The position numbers were made by a program, and so were the translations under genes. From Chara braunii (Eukaryota > Streptophyta > Charophyceae > Charales > Characeae), in assembly GCA_003427395.1 (NCBI GenBank), contig BFEA01000411.1, positions 1,273,119 through 1,305,326 on the forward strand: a stretch of DNA of 32,208 nt, given 5' to 3'. Below the pieces are notes generated by a model, which was not told where the DNA came from, did not search any database, and saw only the letters and a list, made by a program, of their open reading frames with translations. Of this stretch, positions 1-12,411 are shown one piece after another; the stretch's first letter is position 1, and the number at the start of each line of letters is the position of its first letter.

Positions 1-559
<559 letters not shown>

Positions 560-895
560 CGCAGCAATCAGCCCGTGTTCAAGCCTCCAACGAGGGAACA
601 TGAGGGGGCTGCACTCTACTTAGAGGTGGGCCATACCAGCCCAGGGTCAGCTGGTAGCATCAGGACCGAGCTTCTTCGACGGGTTAGTCGTTGTACGCCC
701 ACTCCAGTCCTCTCCCCTTACAAACATTAGCAGTCACTACTCAATGCCACTAGGGGAAACCAAGGGGCTCTCTCTTGGTGGCAGGCACCAAGCTTGCGCA
801 GGAAGGTACATGAGCCGAATGGGGATTGAACCAGAGACCTCATGAATGTCACTTGCGTCCCTTAATAGCTTTACCAACCGATCGACGGGAGCTCC
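560..895 (-). mobile_element. tRNA-derived SINE-like element
   Basis: On the minus strand the head at 821-895 reads like a tRNA. An A-box-like segment (CGATCGGTTGGTAAAGC) near 868-890 is followed about 45 nt later by the B-box-like CTGGTTCAATCCCC near 821-834. The cloverleaf does not fold well, as is typical of a SINE head rather than a functional tRNA. The body probably runs down to about 560. It contains CTAAGTAGAGTGCAG, which recurs with one change near 12525-12540, next to a second SINE-like locus. The 3' end and any target-site duplication are not clear. Confidence 0.45.
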
Positions 896-2184
896 TGATA
901 AACAACCGAGATTTTGCTTTCTCATTAAGAAAAAAAAATAGTTAAAAAATGAATAGCAAGTTATCGAGGCATTGTCGTACCACCTTACGTCTGGCGAGAG
1001 GTTCAACCAGACGCATTTTTGACAAAGCTGCGTGAGACTGCCCTGAAAAGAACGGGGCTGACAAAGCACATAGGAAGTCGCTCCACTACTTGACATGCAT
1101 AAAAGACAACAAACGTATCTTTCCATGTTCTACTAGGGGGGAAATTGACTCACGTCTTGCACAAGGCCCGTAGATTGCTCCCCGCCTATCACACGAAGTC
1201 ACATGAGAAACAAAGAATATTTTTTTCTCAAGGATAAAAAAAACAAAAAAAAAACAAAGACAAAATGGTATTTCCAGCTCTGAACTACTTGCGATGTATC
1301 CACCTATGTTCTACTGGACTATTCATTCTCATTTTGCACATTTGGGGAGTAGTGGAGTGAAGCCCTACTAGATCCCGATAACTTTTTTTTTTTTTTTTTT
1401 TGGTAAACCATACATTTTCATTACCTCGTAGTAATAAACAAATGAATGTTTCCAATATGTACGGGGAGACGGAGTTCAAACCTACGTTGTGACTTGTACT
1501 CACCCTTGTACGAGTGCGAAATCTCATATACTCGTACGCTAAGAACGCGTACAACTTTTTTTGTTTTGTTTTTTTTTTCTCAAATTATAATAATAATCTA
1601 CATATGACGCTCAACCAAATGTTGCTTATTTTATGCTGTTGCATCACATATATTTTTTTCGAAATTTTTTGATGAACATGCACGTTTAGTAACATAGGTT
1701 CAAACTAAAAAGAAAAAAGCAAAAGCAGAAACGCCGCAAACCTAAATCGTCCGGGTGCATATTGAAACGGGAAAAAACGTCACCCCTCAAACGGGAAACT
1801 ATAGGTGACGCCTTATTCTAAATTTTGAATGACCTGGACAATATAACCTGCCCTATGACCAGTCTTAGAGACAACTACGACCGGACTCTTGTTTTGCTTT
1901 CAGAAACCAAAAAAAAACTTGTTTTAGCAACGCTGTGCTGCACGACCTTACCCACAATGGAAACCACACGAAACGAAGAAAATGCAACCCACACAAGCGC
2001 AGCCTCCTGGGTGCGAATTGTCATATGCCATTAAAATCGAGGGGCATCGCCTAGTGCCCTATCTTTCTTTTAGACAAAAAAAGGGGCAGCGGGCTTGAAA
2101 CATCATCATTAACCTGAAGACGACAGTTCATCGGGCGCTACAGCTGGCGACTTCGCTCGATCCCAACATAAAAATTCCCACGAA
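896..2184. other. Non-coding, AT-rich; one weak SINE-like head
   Basis: I recognise no gene here. There is a run of 19 T at 1383-1401 and several shorter T or A runs near 1240 and 1560. On the minus strand at 1471-1482 a B-box-like GGTTTGAACTCC lies about 45 nt downstream of an A-box-like TTAGCGTACGAG, which may be another decayed tRNA-like head. The open frame at 1825-2034 is only 69 codons and looks like chance. Confidence 0.3.
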
Positions 2185-2310
2185 AAATGAAAGTTGAAAA
2201 AACATTCCATAAAAAAACAATCCTTCATATTTATGAGTTATCATTCCAATGTTCGTCAAAATTTTAAAATATCCAGTTTTATTTGATAAGATTCCATCTA
2301 AATATGAGTT

Positions 2311-2561
2311 TTCCCTTCCAACTACATCTATTTGTTCAAGATGGACTGAAATTCTGGACGAGTTTATGAAATATTTTAATTAAATTTTTATTCTACTATA
2401 AAGAATATATTCTAATTTAAATTGGATTAACCTATTTATGACTGAAAATCCTTACTTAGAATGACAGTCCAATTAAAATATTTCATGAACTCGTCCACAC
2501 TTTCATTCCATCTCTAGCGTGCAGTTCAAATAAGAAGGGATACCCCATTGTTGGAAGGGAA
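2311..2561. mobile_element. AT-rich foldback / MITE-like inverted repeat
   Basis: Two arms face each other. The best-matched inner parts are 2355-2381 and 2471-2497, which pair at 26 of 27 positions across an 89-nt loop. The similarity continues outward: GATGGA and TGAAA blocks recur inverted near 2340-2350 and 2499-2511, and TTCCCTTCCAA at 2311-2321 is inverted at 2551-2561. Scattered GGAATGA / TCATTCC motifs from about 2190 to 2660 suggest that a larger decayed foldback surrounds this core. There is no coding capacity. It is probably a non-autonomous DNA element. The family and target-site duplication could not be assigned. Confidence 0.6.
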
Positions 2562-2920
2562 GTTTTTAAGTAAGATGAAAAATTTTAAAATTGGAATGAC
2601 ATTTTTTAAGATGGAATGAAAATTTAGAATTTAGAATGTAATTTCACTATAGAATGATTATTTAATTCTAGGAAATTTTTTCGTTAAAGAGCTTTTTTCC
2701 AACAGGCAAGTCTGATCGACGAAACGATTTAATCCTTAAGATAACACCACGGGTGATATCTTCATACCTTGTGTTAACGAGGAAGTTATGGTTAAAAAAC
2801 CATAGCAAATGGTATCAGCCATCAGCATAACCCTTGTTGTCCACCCTTGTTGAGTTCGAAGTGGTTTATGTAAAGTTTACTTGAGGCTATTGTGTTAATG
2901 GATGTAAAATCTTAGGATTC

Positions 2921-2985
2921 GATGAAGGCATAACCAATTGGTGAAATGGACAGGGATGTAAGGTCCCAAGTTCGAAATCACTATC
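2921..2985 (+). other. tRNA-like A/B-box pair, possible SINE head
   Basis: TAACCAATTGGTGAAATGG at 2931 resembles an A box. CCAAGTTCGAAATC, whose B-box core begins at 2970, resembles a B box, so the spacing of about 40 nt is right for a Pol III internal promoter. No cloverleaf forms, so a functional tRNA is unlikely. An open frame also crosses this stretch (2943-3110, plus strand). One of the two readings must be coincidence. Confidence 0.35.
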
Positions 2986-3123
2986 AATTGGAAGAGAAAC
3001 GCATCCAGAAGATGGTGAGAGTTTGCTATGAAGCAGGGATACGCCCCACAAATATAGACCTAGACCCAATGGAGGTCAACGAGAGAGAAATTAAGTTTAT
3101 TCTGAACTGTTAGGCGAAATGAA

Positions 3124-4524
3124 TAGGAAGTAATTAAAGGGAGGACGGTGACAGTCATCTTTTGGGATAGAGCCCGTTTCCTTGTGAAGAAGGTGAAGGA
3201 AAACGTTGTCAACACCTACGAGGATGTCTAGATTAGGGTCGAAACGTTCAATCGAGATTTCAAGAGAGGTCGTATCAAGGTGGAGAGCCCTCACGTGGTC
3301 TCTTATATTCCAAGGGCTCAAGCTATGCTGAACTGCATGCTCACCAAGAAAACCGACTTCATTGATCTAGCAAAAATCATGTACCGTAATGAATTCAAGT
3401 CTGGGATGACTTCAGCAGAGGTACGTGATTGCAAAAAAATGGTCAACCAAAATATTTCATGGGTCGTGGCAGTTAGTGTTCTCTTAGACGAGATGCTCTA
3501 TGTACATGTTCATATAAAATGAGCCATCGACATAATTATCAAGTTTCATCCCTCGAAATCTGGTGAGGGCGACCCCAAACTCGTCAACTTAAGATTTTAC
3601 ATTAACCCGGCTATGAAAGACAATATAAAGGACAAAAATGCAATTCTGACGCACCAAGGTGACATGTTGGGGGTTCGGATGGCGTCGACAGAATCTAATT
3701 GGTGCAGGAGATGCAAAACTTTTTTCACATGCTGAAAAAAAAATCAAAGAAACCACGGAGAATCCTCCTCAGGAGTCCCCCGCGGTTCTTCAACATCCGT
3801 CTTTGGCGGAGGAGGTTACCCAACATATAACGGCCCACTTCGCTCCTCCAAAGCGAATCATGAACAGGGTGTCACATCAGCAGCGGCTGCTTCATCAACA
3901 TTTTTCCAATGCACCGCTTTTATATTAGTTCGGACAAAACCAACATAGGGAACTAAAGGAAACAAGGTTATTCAACACATGCCCTCTTTGGCTGCAGACC
4001 CATTAACTTAAGCCATGTGCGCAGCCTTTCTGCAAAGGATCCTGCCACATTTTTTCGTGTCTTAGCAACCCTAATCTGTGATGGGTCAATGGTTGTCGGG
4101 AAACCAGTCCTTTGTCAATATGTAGTCATTCGTTTCATTGAATCCAAGTATGATAGGGAATCTGTAAATGCAATCAGCAAACGTTAAAACGTATGCAAAT
4201 CAATTTCAACAGATGAGGGTTTGTCTAGGTGGAACAAACACTAAGACCAAGCTCTTCACAGACATAAGGGAAGTCACCCAGCAAACAACGTCGCCTCAAC
4301 AAAGATGGAGGATAGATATTGAAGTGCACATACTGCGTGCAAAGATCACGAAATCTTTAAGCGAAGCCTTTTTGCAGTATCATCGCTTCGGAGTTCCAAG
4401 TGAGGTAAATGCAATGAGAATCATCCTCGTATGGATGCCATTTTCGAAGGTCAATCTGTGGTTGAGTCAAACTTATTCCTATAATAGGTATCTTTGTGAG
4501 AAATGCGTTTTGGGTAGTGGCTAG
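3124..4524 (+). pseudogene. Decayed coding-like tract, unknown protein (possibly retroelement gag/ORF1)
   Basis: One plus-strand frame carries protein-like sequence interrupted by stops. Between 3127 and 3945 it has stops only at 3229, 3523 and 3733. After six more stops (3946-4165) it is open again for 118 codons (4168-4521). The first part is rich in K, V and D with regular hydrophobic spacing. At 3700-3732 it has a W-C-x2-C-x5-C cluster (Cys codons at 3703, 3712 and 3730), which recalls a damaged zinc knuckle. A Ser/Gly-rich and then Gln-rich stretch follows. No start codon, promoter or terminator is evident. A frameshifted continuation may exist upstream (2943-3110). Beyond 4524 the stop density is that of random DNA. 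I do not recognise the family, and chance cannot be excluded. Confidence 0.35.
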
Positions 4525-5169
4525 TTGTGTGTTGATCTCTCCAATCTTCTTTAGTAGGACTTGTTTAGAATCCCCCATACCCCACGCCACAGAATTGCTC
4601 GGTCGGAGCTTATTCCAAAACAAGTTTATGTTTCGTCTTGTTCTAAATGTTTCCATGGCATGATCGTGTTAAATTCCTCGCTTCTTGACGGTCGTTTTTT
4701 ACCTGATGAATTATAATGATTGGAAGTTGAAGGGCTTTCACTTATCCCCTTCAACTAGTTTATGGAAGCTAGAAAAACAAAGTTTTGTTGAATTTGTGTC
4801 TCCTCAACTCTGACTGTCGAGTTTCAATATAAATGCAACGTAAAACTCCATGAAGGATAAAAAGCTTGATTCTTCCTTTATCAAATATTTCATGACGAGA
4901 ACCTTGTTGGTGGCTCCACCATAACCATCTAACCAACCTGCTACTTTGTTTGTTCCCACCACAATCCAACAAAATTCAGACATGGTCACAAGGGATGGGA
5001 AAGCTTAATATCACCTCTTGAAATTTACGGGGGTTAAGTGATATAGCAGATAAAAATAAGCGGAGTCGGGTGAAGAGTTGAATCCACGATTTCAAGTTAG
5101 ATGTGATTTGCTTGCAAAAGACAAAACTATTTGAGGATAAAATCAATGATATGGGTGTCAAGTGCGACG
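4525..5169. other. No gene recognised
   Basis: Short open frames exist on both strands, none over 100 codons, and stop density is about that of random sequence. This may be the eroded downstream part of the decayed tract that ends at 4524, but I cannot show it. Confidence 0.3.
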
Positions 5170-5465
5170 GTGTCAAGCACATTTGTTCCTCACGCAGACC
5201 CTCCCGATTGCGTCACACAGGATTTTGATATACAGGTCGCTGAAGTGTTCAGAGCAGCGTCGCTCCGACCAAGTGCGATAGTTATACCTCTCACGAGCCT
5301 CTGCAATAGGATAGGGTTTCGTGAGGTACAACTTATCTCCACTCGTAAGAGTTGTAACCATCCCTTGATGGGCGTCTCCCCGCCGAACTATTGACCCACA
5401 TCCAAAGGTTTAACTTGTGGTCGGAGAGGTGGACTAGCCAAGGACATTTCTCGTATGTTGTAGCA
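5170..5465 (-). mobile_element. Interspersed repeat family A, copy 1
   Basis: Read on the minus strand, this is a diverged copy of the sequences at 22985-23275 (plus) and 24805-25265 (minus). Shared blocks in the same order are a CCACCTCT-like block, ATGTGGGTCARTAGYTCG, GATAAGTTGTACCTC-like text, CGTGAGAGGTATA and TCCTGTGTGACGCAATCGGG. A further block with GATCGACTAG lies at 5557-5566 and has a counterpart in copy 3. The TAGCTCAACAG stretch in copy 2 resembles a Pol III A box, but I find no B box at proper spacing. The class of element is unknown. Reading frames are not conserved between copies. Confidence 0.6.
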
Positions 5466-5575
5466 TAGAGGGTATGTGCGCCTAACGCCCAAATCGTACC
5501 CGCGAGTGAATTATCACATGAGGAGTTGATCTCCTAGGCGCGGCGGCCCTACGCTGATCGACTAGGACACTTCCC

Positions 5576-7329
5576 TTAACCACACGACATCGTTCCACTA
5601 CCATACATTTGAAAACACAATCCAGACCTAGTCTCTTCTCATTACTTTGTCTCATAACTTGTTCAGTATCTGAGTGGTTATTCATAGTCCACACGATGTT
5701 GGACAAGTAGCACGGTTGCAAGGGCGTCGTCATAGTAATCAACTATACATGAATGAATGAATAATTAATACGGTGACGTGTTATGTAGTCCTCATGACCA
5801 CCCGGCCCCTAATGCTCTCGAGGGTCCCATTCGACACTCCAGTGTCGGTTGACATGCGTCTTGAAGAGTTATTCCTCTGACACTAAACAACTGTAAATGT
5901 GGTTGGGCGTCCTACCGTTTTTTGCACCCTGCGCAAAACAATAGTAGGCATCGAAGGTCGTATGCTAAAATGTGTGACACCTCGACCGTCTTGTTTGAAA
6001 CATCCATATTCCATAAAAAACTCCCAATAATAAATTTAAATTGTCGTGCACATATATATGTGCAACTCGCTACGAGCTTCACGTCGTAACGTGCGCACAA
6101 CCCTGATTATAAGCGTTTGTAAATAAAGTGGTGAACCTTTCAAACAGAGGTTGTGCGGCATCAGGGAATCACTCTTACAATTTTTTTTTAATGCAAGGTA
6201 TGTGTCGAGGGATAATCCCTCTTGAGTCTACGAGATGTCGACCTTACGATGGGCCAGCTCTACGTAGCCTGTTAAGTCGAGCGAATCAAGAACATCATGT
6301 CGACAGAGGGTTTGTATGACATCATGAAGTCACTCTCATTGTCACACTTGTGGCTTGTCCATCCATTTTTATAATACATACTTGCACACTCATTCCAAGA
6401 ATGCCACACACAATACGCGAACGTGGTCAACCCCTTTATCACCCTACCTTGTTTCACACACCCCATTCTAACCTTCTTTCAGCAATAACACCATCCAAAT
6501 CACACATTCGCTAAGCCCCCGCATGACTTATTTAAGGAAAGTCCAATAAGAATATTTTCAAGGGAATGCCATTCACTATCAGAGTTATTTGGATGCGGGT
6601 TTCAAAAGAGGACGAAGGTTGAGTCGTAAACCGACCTGCTATCGATTGGTAGCAGAATAAGAAAATTCTTGAAGAATCGGTCCAAACCCAGTTGACCTCA
6701 CAATCGATTCAACGACGTGCATTATAATTCAGGCTAACCAATATTGTTGTACTATAAAATGAACGGAGAGCATATTTCATTATACGTTGGCCTCAATTCT
6801 ACCCTTTCCACCCTCTCTAGCCTACTTCAGAAATCTACAAAGATTTTGACAATATTCTCCCTAGCCAGGGTGATTCTCCAAAATTTTATGAGCCTTAAAT
6901 CATTCAAACCTTCTACCATGTTACTAAGAATTTCGATAACACTTCGCTCGGAAAGGTAAGGTTCCAAAATTTATACCAAGTCGAACTAAGTAAATGCACC
7001 TTTATGCTTAGGAACCAAGTGAAACATTTGGCTTACCTCTCAGACGTAATGTGAATCTCGACAACAATCTCTTTAGAAATATGTCTTGTAAGATTTCTCG
7101 TTAGTCCAGACTTGCGGCCAAGGTCACTCGACGTATCATAAACTTTTATAATCAAAGTTATTATGCCTGATGTTTTTCGGAGATTATCTAAAATCCTAAT
7201 ATAAACCTACGCAACAAGGTGCAACAATCATACAAAACTAGTGTTTCTCTCGTCACACTCACTTGTGGTTTTCAATATTCGACTATGTAAGTAAAGGATA
7301 AACCTTTATCCCCTTACAATATGAGCTTA
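5576..7329. other. No gene recognised; small hairpin and a direct repeat
   Basis: No open frame here looks real. A clean hairpin lies at 5832-5847 (CGACACT, 2-nt loop, AGTGTCG). A diverged direct repeat of about 35 bp occurs at 6144 and 6302, in the form CAGAGG-TTGT-CATCA-TCACTCT. The remainder shows no structure I could support. Confidence 0.4.
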
Positions 7330-7890
7330 TGGTTAGATCACCCGACACAAGGGACATGTCTAACTTGACAAGTCGTCATAATTTAGTAATCTGTTATACT
7401 TTCTGCGGAGGGCATTTTAACTAAACCACTCGATACAATGACAGGGGATGTGTTTAGCTTGTCATTTTAAAATGTGAACTATTATTTTACCTGATTCTTT
7501 TGTGAGTCACATATGATTGAACCACCTGACATAAGGGATATGTTCAATCTCATTAATAGCGACGTACAACTTGACGACGTAACACAGGGAACATGTCAAG
7601 CCTGTCTTGACAAACATTATATTAAGCATAAGTATCAATAACCAATTATACTTAATTTTTATTGTAAGTGAGATATATCCAAACCACCTAGCACAGAGGA
7701 AAATGCATATAGCTTGACCACTCAGCACGATGAACATGCAAAGTATATCTTGACAACCATCATATTTAGCATATGTGTTAATAACATGTTATACCCTCTT
7801 CGACCAATAACATACCACCAGACCACCTATCTCGGAGGACATGTTTGACCCCCCCAAACCACATAACACAAAAGACATGCAACCAAAACA
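7330..7890 (+). repeat. Degenerate satellite with ACCAC..GGACATG motif
   Basis: A loose motif, ACCACYYRRCACARGGGACATG followed by an AGCTTGAC-like half, recurs about eight times. Copies start near 7338, 7425, 7518, 7575, 7681, 7719, 7821 and 7858. Spacing alternates between about 40 and 60-105 bp, which suggests a two-part unit. The copies are very diverged, so this is an old array. Confidence 0.55.
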
Positions 7891-8540
7891 AAGTGGTGTG
7901 ACTGAGTTTATTGCATGCATTTGTGTACAACAATAGATTATGAACAATTTACATATTGCTCAAAAGAGAGGTTATGTATACATACGGGAAACCGATTATT
8001 TTGGTTTGGATGAACATTGATCATCTTTTGTCTGTTGGTATGATTGTTTTAAATTGTATACAAGCAGTCACTTTATTGAAATTTTAACTCGTGTGTAGAA
8101 AATTTATTGATAAACAATTAATATCCTAACGAAAGCATGTTGGAATAATATGGTTGTTCATGATGTTGAAAACTTCATACATTCAGGCGGAAAAAATCTT
8201 TCAAAATTATAAAAAGACATTGTTTTCATAGTATCCTTAGGTTTTTAGGGTATATTATTCTCGTTGATATTTTTTTGGATCCAAAGGCTTCTCTATGTAT
8301 ACCATTCTCACCTTATCTCATTTTAATAGTAGGCTTAATAAATTTTATTTTCTCAATGCTTAAAACCACATTCTCTTTTATATTCTCTACAATACCTATC
8401 ATGATCAATGCACCTCGACTTATTGAGGAGTTGTTCAATTAGTTTAACATATAATCGATACGTATTTGCCCACTAATGTAATTATGAAGATTTTTAATCC
8501 ACGAACGAGCAAAAAAGGTCGAAAATTTTTCATTAACTAA
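7891..8540. other. AT-rich, nothing recognised
   Basis: No coding or repeated structure could be supported in this stretch. Stop codons are dense in all frames. Confidence 0.4.
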
Positions 8541-8544
8541 GTAA

Positions 8545-10200
8545 ACACGTACTTTTGCAATTAGGCAAACTGAAGTTTTTTTTTTATTTTTTTTTATTTT
8601 TTTTTGCCTCCATCTATCTCGCTATTTTGCAATTAGTCAAACTGAATTTCTATTTTATTTTTTTTTTATCCACCATTTTTTGCCTTCATCTATCTCGCTA
8701 TTTATTTATTTGCAACCTCAACAGACGCCTTACTAACTCATAGTTTTTAGCGAGTGGAACGTAAAGATAATTGTTTTATTTCATACAATATTTTTGATCG
8801 TCAGTTGATGCCTACATTTATGCACTGTAATAGTGTTAGGTCATACAATATTGTGCACCTACCGACCCGATCTGCAAATACTATTTAAGACATAATGAAA
8901 GGTATGAATGGATAGTAAAATAAGAACGTGACATTCTTTATGAGAAGTGTTTAACACCTATAATCTTTAATGAACTAAGTAAACACTTACTTTTGCAATT
9001 AGGCAAACTAAACTTCTACTTTTTTTTTTTTTTTAATTCATCCTCTTTTGCTTTCAGTTATCTCGCTATTTATTTTTTTGCAACGTCAACATACGCCTTA
9101 CCAGCTCATATGTTTTAGTGAGTGAAACACAAAGATTAATTATTTTTTCCATATAATACTTTTTATGGTCGATTGATGCCTACATTTATGCACTGCAACA
9201 AAAATATTAGGTCATAAAATATTGTGCATCTATTGAGCCGATCTGCAAATATTGTTTAACACGTAATGAAAGGTATAAAAGGATAATAAAATAAGAACGT
9301 GACATTTTTTATGAGAAGTGTTTAACACCGATGACGTATATATGCATAAATAAAAAGATATATACATAGATAAAAAAATATATACATGGATAAAAAGATA
9401 TATACATATATGTCAATGTGTTGATTGTCACATTTCGACAGATTTCCCCCATATGCGAAGGAATCGAAGTACAAAATGTATCAATATATTGATATCATAT
9501 ACATATACTGCAATGTTCTTAAAAAAAAAAAAACAAGAATCAAAAACATTCTTAATGCATCCATATATGCAAAGGAATCGAAGTATAAAATGTACAAACT
9601 CCCCCTATATGCATATCAACAAAACAGTGTCCTTATATATATATATTTTTTTTTCAATAATATAAATTGTTACCATACGTAAACTATACCGAATGAGTGT
9701 CTTATAATCAATACATAATCTATATCACTATTTATTTTTTTGCAGTCTCAACAGACGCCTTACTAACTTATATTTTTTAGTGAGTGGAGCGTAAAGATAA
9801 TTGTTTTCTTCCATACAATATTTTTTATGGTCGATTGGTGCCTACATTTATACACTGCAACAAATATCTTAGGTCATACAATACTTTGCATCTATCGACC
9901 CGATTTGCAGGTATTGTTTAACACATAATAAAATGTATGAAAGGATAATAAAATAAGAATGTGACATTCTTTAAGAGAATTGTTTAATACCGGTGATGTA
10001 TATATGCATAGATCAAAATATATATACATACATTTCAATGTTTAGAACATTATTAATGCATCAATATATGCGAAGGAATCGAAGTACAAAATGTACGAAC
10101 TCCCCCTCATATGCACTTTAACAAAACAGTGTCTATATATATATTTTGATAATATGAAATCTCTACCGTACATAAACAATACCGAACGAGTTTCTCATAA
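8545..10200 (+). repeat. AT-rich tandem block of three diverged units
   Basis: Several modules recur in order. A module with TTTGCAATTAGGCAAACT and TATCTCGCTATTTATT starts near 8555 and 8993, and a partial one starts near 9722. A module ending in AACGTGACATTCTTTATGAG lies at about 8925, 9295 and 9956. A module with ATGCGAAGGAATCGAAGTAC lies at about 9455, 9567 and 10068. The first unit has an internal duplication of about 75 bp (8560-8710). Poly-T and AT dinucleotide tracts are interspersed. It is non-coding. The units could be remnants of nested elements or a young satellite. Confidence 0.75.
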
Positions 10201-11606
10201 TCAGTACATAAACTCGATATCATATAAATGAGTATAATATTGATTTATTTGAATAGCAGTATTTGAAATGCAAAAGAGAATCAATAGTTTTATTGCTTTA
10301 AGTACGTAATATTTCAAACCTTCTAAAACTATGATGCTGAACATAATACTAATAATTAAAAAAAAAAAAAAAAAAACCTTCATAAAACACACGAATATAA
10401 TATCAAAGTGTAACAGGATTATGTTAAACCACTCGTACCTCCATCATGAAAAAATACAAAAGACTGACCGTTTTTTCAAACTTCTAAAAAATTGGGGTTG
10501 AGACCGACGACCCTGACGGCTGATGTTAATAAATCTCATCAGCAACCATCGTTTCGTTTCGACCTCCTAAAAGACCAAAGACCCACTTGAGGCCTCCCCA
10601 TTTTTTCAACTATCAAATTTATTAATGGTTTAATAGGATGACAGTAAAAAAAAAAAAACACTGCTTCTATTAAAGACACTTATATCCCATATAATATTTT
10701 TTTTCTTTTATGTAAAACCTAGGCTACCGCCCGGGTCACCCTATTTTCCCGGGCGGAATAAAATTTTCCCTACTTGGAAAAGAATTCGATTACGCAAAGG
10801 AACAATGGTTCCAAAACCAGAGAGGGCGATACATATTTCTTGAACATCACAACATTCATACACTCGTTAAACATAAAATGAAAAATAATTGTACACTATT
10901 ATAAAATTATAATTAAATATTAAATCATATTTAATATTTACAAATGAGAAATAACATTGTACAAAAACTTATTTTTATTTTTTTATGTTATGAAAAAACA
11001 CAACGACAACAACAAGGTTTTCAACATTTACTTAATAATAAGAAATACTACCTTTTGATGAATATGCAAATGTTGAAAGGACTTGAGTGATCATCTTCAA
11101 CTGCATCAATTCACTGAATACATGATGTTATAAAAAGAAAGGACATGCATTACTTAAAAATACTTGTCACAATTTAAGACTCAATATCATTGTCAAACCA
11201 AAGTTAAATATTGAATAAAATATGAAACATGATTTATATATTTTATAATGAATGAGAGTATGATATCAATATTCTTGCACATTTCAAGAACAACAGTTGA
11301 GATGAAATGCAAAACAAACGATCTATGGTCACCAGCTTTCCAGCAAAAAAAAAATATCTTGTATTGTCTTTCTTGTCTGTAAAATATGTGAATCCGAGTC
11401 GTTAGAAGAAACAGTCTGATTCAACTATCAAAAAGTAAGTTTCTACACCATAGAAAACGGATGTAGCGAACTAATAACAATAATTAAATATAAAGGTGAA
11501 CAAATTACATCTTAATCTTACTATGTACACATGGTCATAACCCTCATCTATAAACGAATTGAAAAAAAGAAAAAACAGTATAGAGAATTGCAAACATGAA
11601 TCTAGG
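10201..11606. other. AT-rich intergenic DNA with a GC-rich hairpin
   Basis: No gene is recognised. A run of 19 A lies at 10358-10376. A GC-rich hairpin stands out at 10727-10756: CCGCCCGGG and CCCGGGCGG pair perfectly around a 12-nt loop. Other sequence is low-complexity AT-rich. Confidence 0.45.
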
Positions 11607-12068
11607 TTACCGTATTGATGTTATGGATTTGCGTTTTCTGCCTTCATGCACTTTGTTGTCACAACACAACTGAAGCGCGGTGATGAAAAATAAAATCCTC
11701 ATCAATGAACCAAGTCCTAATGAATTTAGTAAGAGATGCGTTGTAAATAAATGATCATTTCCATGAGCATAGCTCGAGTGCAAGGAAAATGACCGATTGC
11801 CAAATGACAGAAATGAAGAATGCAAAATCACATTGAAAGCCAGAAAGTCCAATGCTATCCAGAAATCAGAAATGCACTGATATTCCACCAAATCGAACGG
11901 AGAACCAAAGCACCCAATCCGAATGTCAACGAGAGCATACCCTCGCCAGCACCAACATAGGTATCTAGAGCCCTTCAGTAAAAAACAGAAAGTGAGGTAA
12001 ACCCCTTGACCATTAGGGTCATGAAAGTTTAGTAACCGCAAGGGCCAAAACATGGCACGCGCGGTCAA
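11607..12068 (-). CDS. Open frame of 153 codons, unsupported
   Basis: This is an ATG-started open frame rich in Leu, Phe and Ser, ending in a basic tail. It has no recognisable domain, no splice-site or promoter support, and no repeated copy in the window. One frame of this length is about what chance gives in 32 kb on six frames. It is listed only because it is among the longer frames that are not low-complexity. Confidence 0.12.
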   Translation of the reverse strand: MTARAMFWPLRLLNFHDPNGQGVYLTFCFLLKGSRYLCWCWRGYALVDIRIGCFGSPFDLVEYQCISDFWIALDFLAFNVILHSSFLSFGNRSFSLHSSYAHGNDHLFTTHLLLNSLGLGSLMRILFFITALQLCCDNKVHEGRKRKSITSIR

Positions 12069-12391
12069 GAGTCAGGGGTTGAAGATTTTAAGTACTCATT
12101 TGCGTCATCGCAGAGTATGCAAAAACGATGAAGGTTAGTGGATTAAAAATTTGAATGACCACGCGCGCCATTCCGACAAGCACAGAGACTGCAAAATGAC
12201 TGGTAAATAAAGTCTCCGACCACAAGGTCGGAAGGCTAGTTAAAACGGAAAAGAGTCGTGCGGATCGCGACGACGGTTTTCCTCAGTCAGATGACTGTTT
12301 CGGCTCGAGTCCGCAGACGTCGAGTGTATTGGAAAAACGGGGCGGGAAACCACTCCCCACGGGATAGAATATAGGTAAAAATTAGTAAAAA

Positions 12392-12411
12392 CCCCGGCCA
12401 TGTGGCCGGGG
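12392..12411. other. Perfect GC hairpin
   Basis: CCCCGGCCA and TGGCCGGGG pair perfectly around a 2-nt loop. A second small hairpin (CCGACC-acaa-GGTCGG) lies near 12217. The hairpin is beside the SINE-like locus at 12400-12853 and could belong to its 3' part. It also resembles a structured-RNA stem. Confidence 0.6.

Noticed and set aside
737-1126. Minus-strand open frame of 129 codons
   Set aside because: It overlaps the SINE-like head and body, has no domain or splice support, and its length is compatible with chance.
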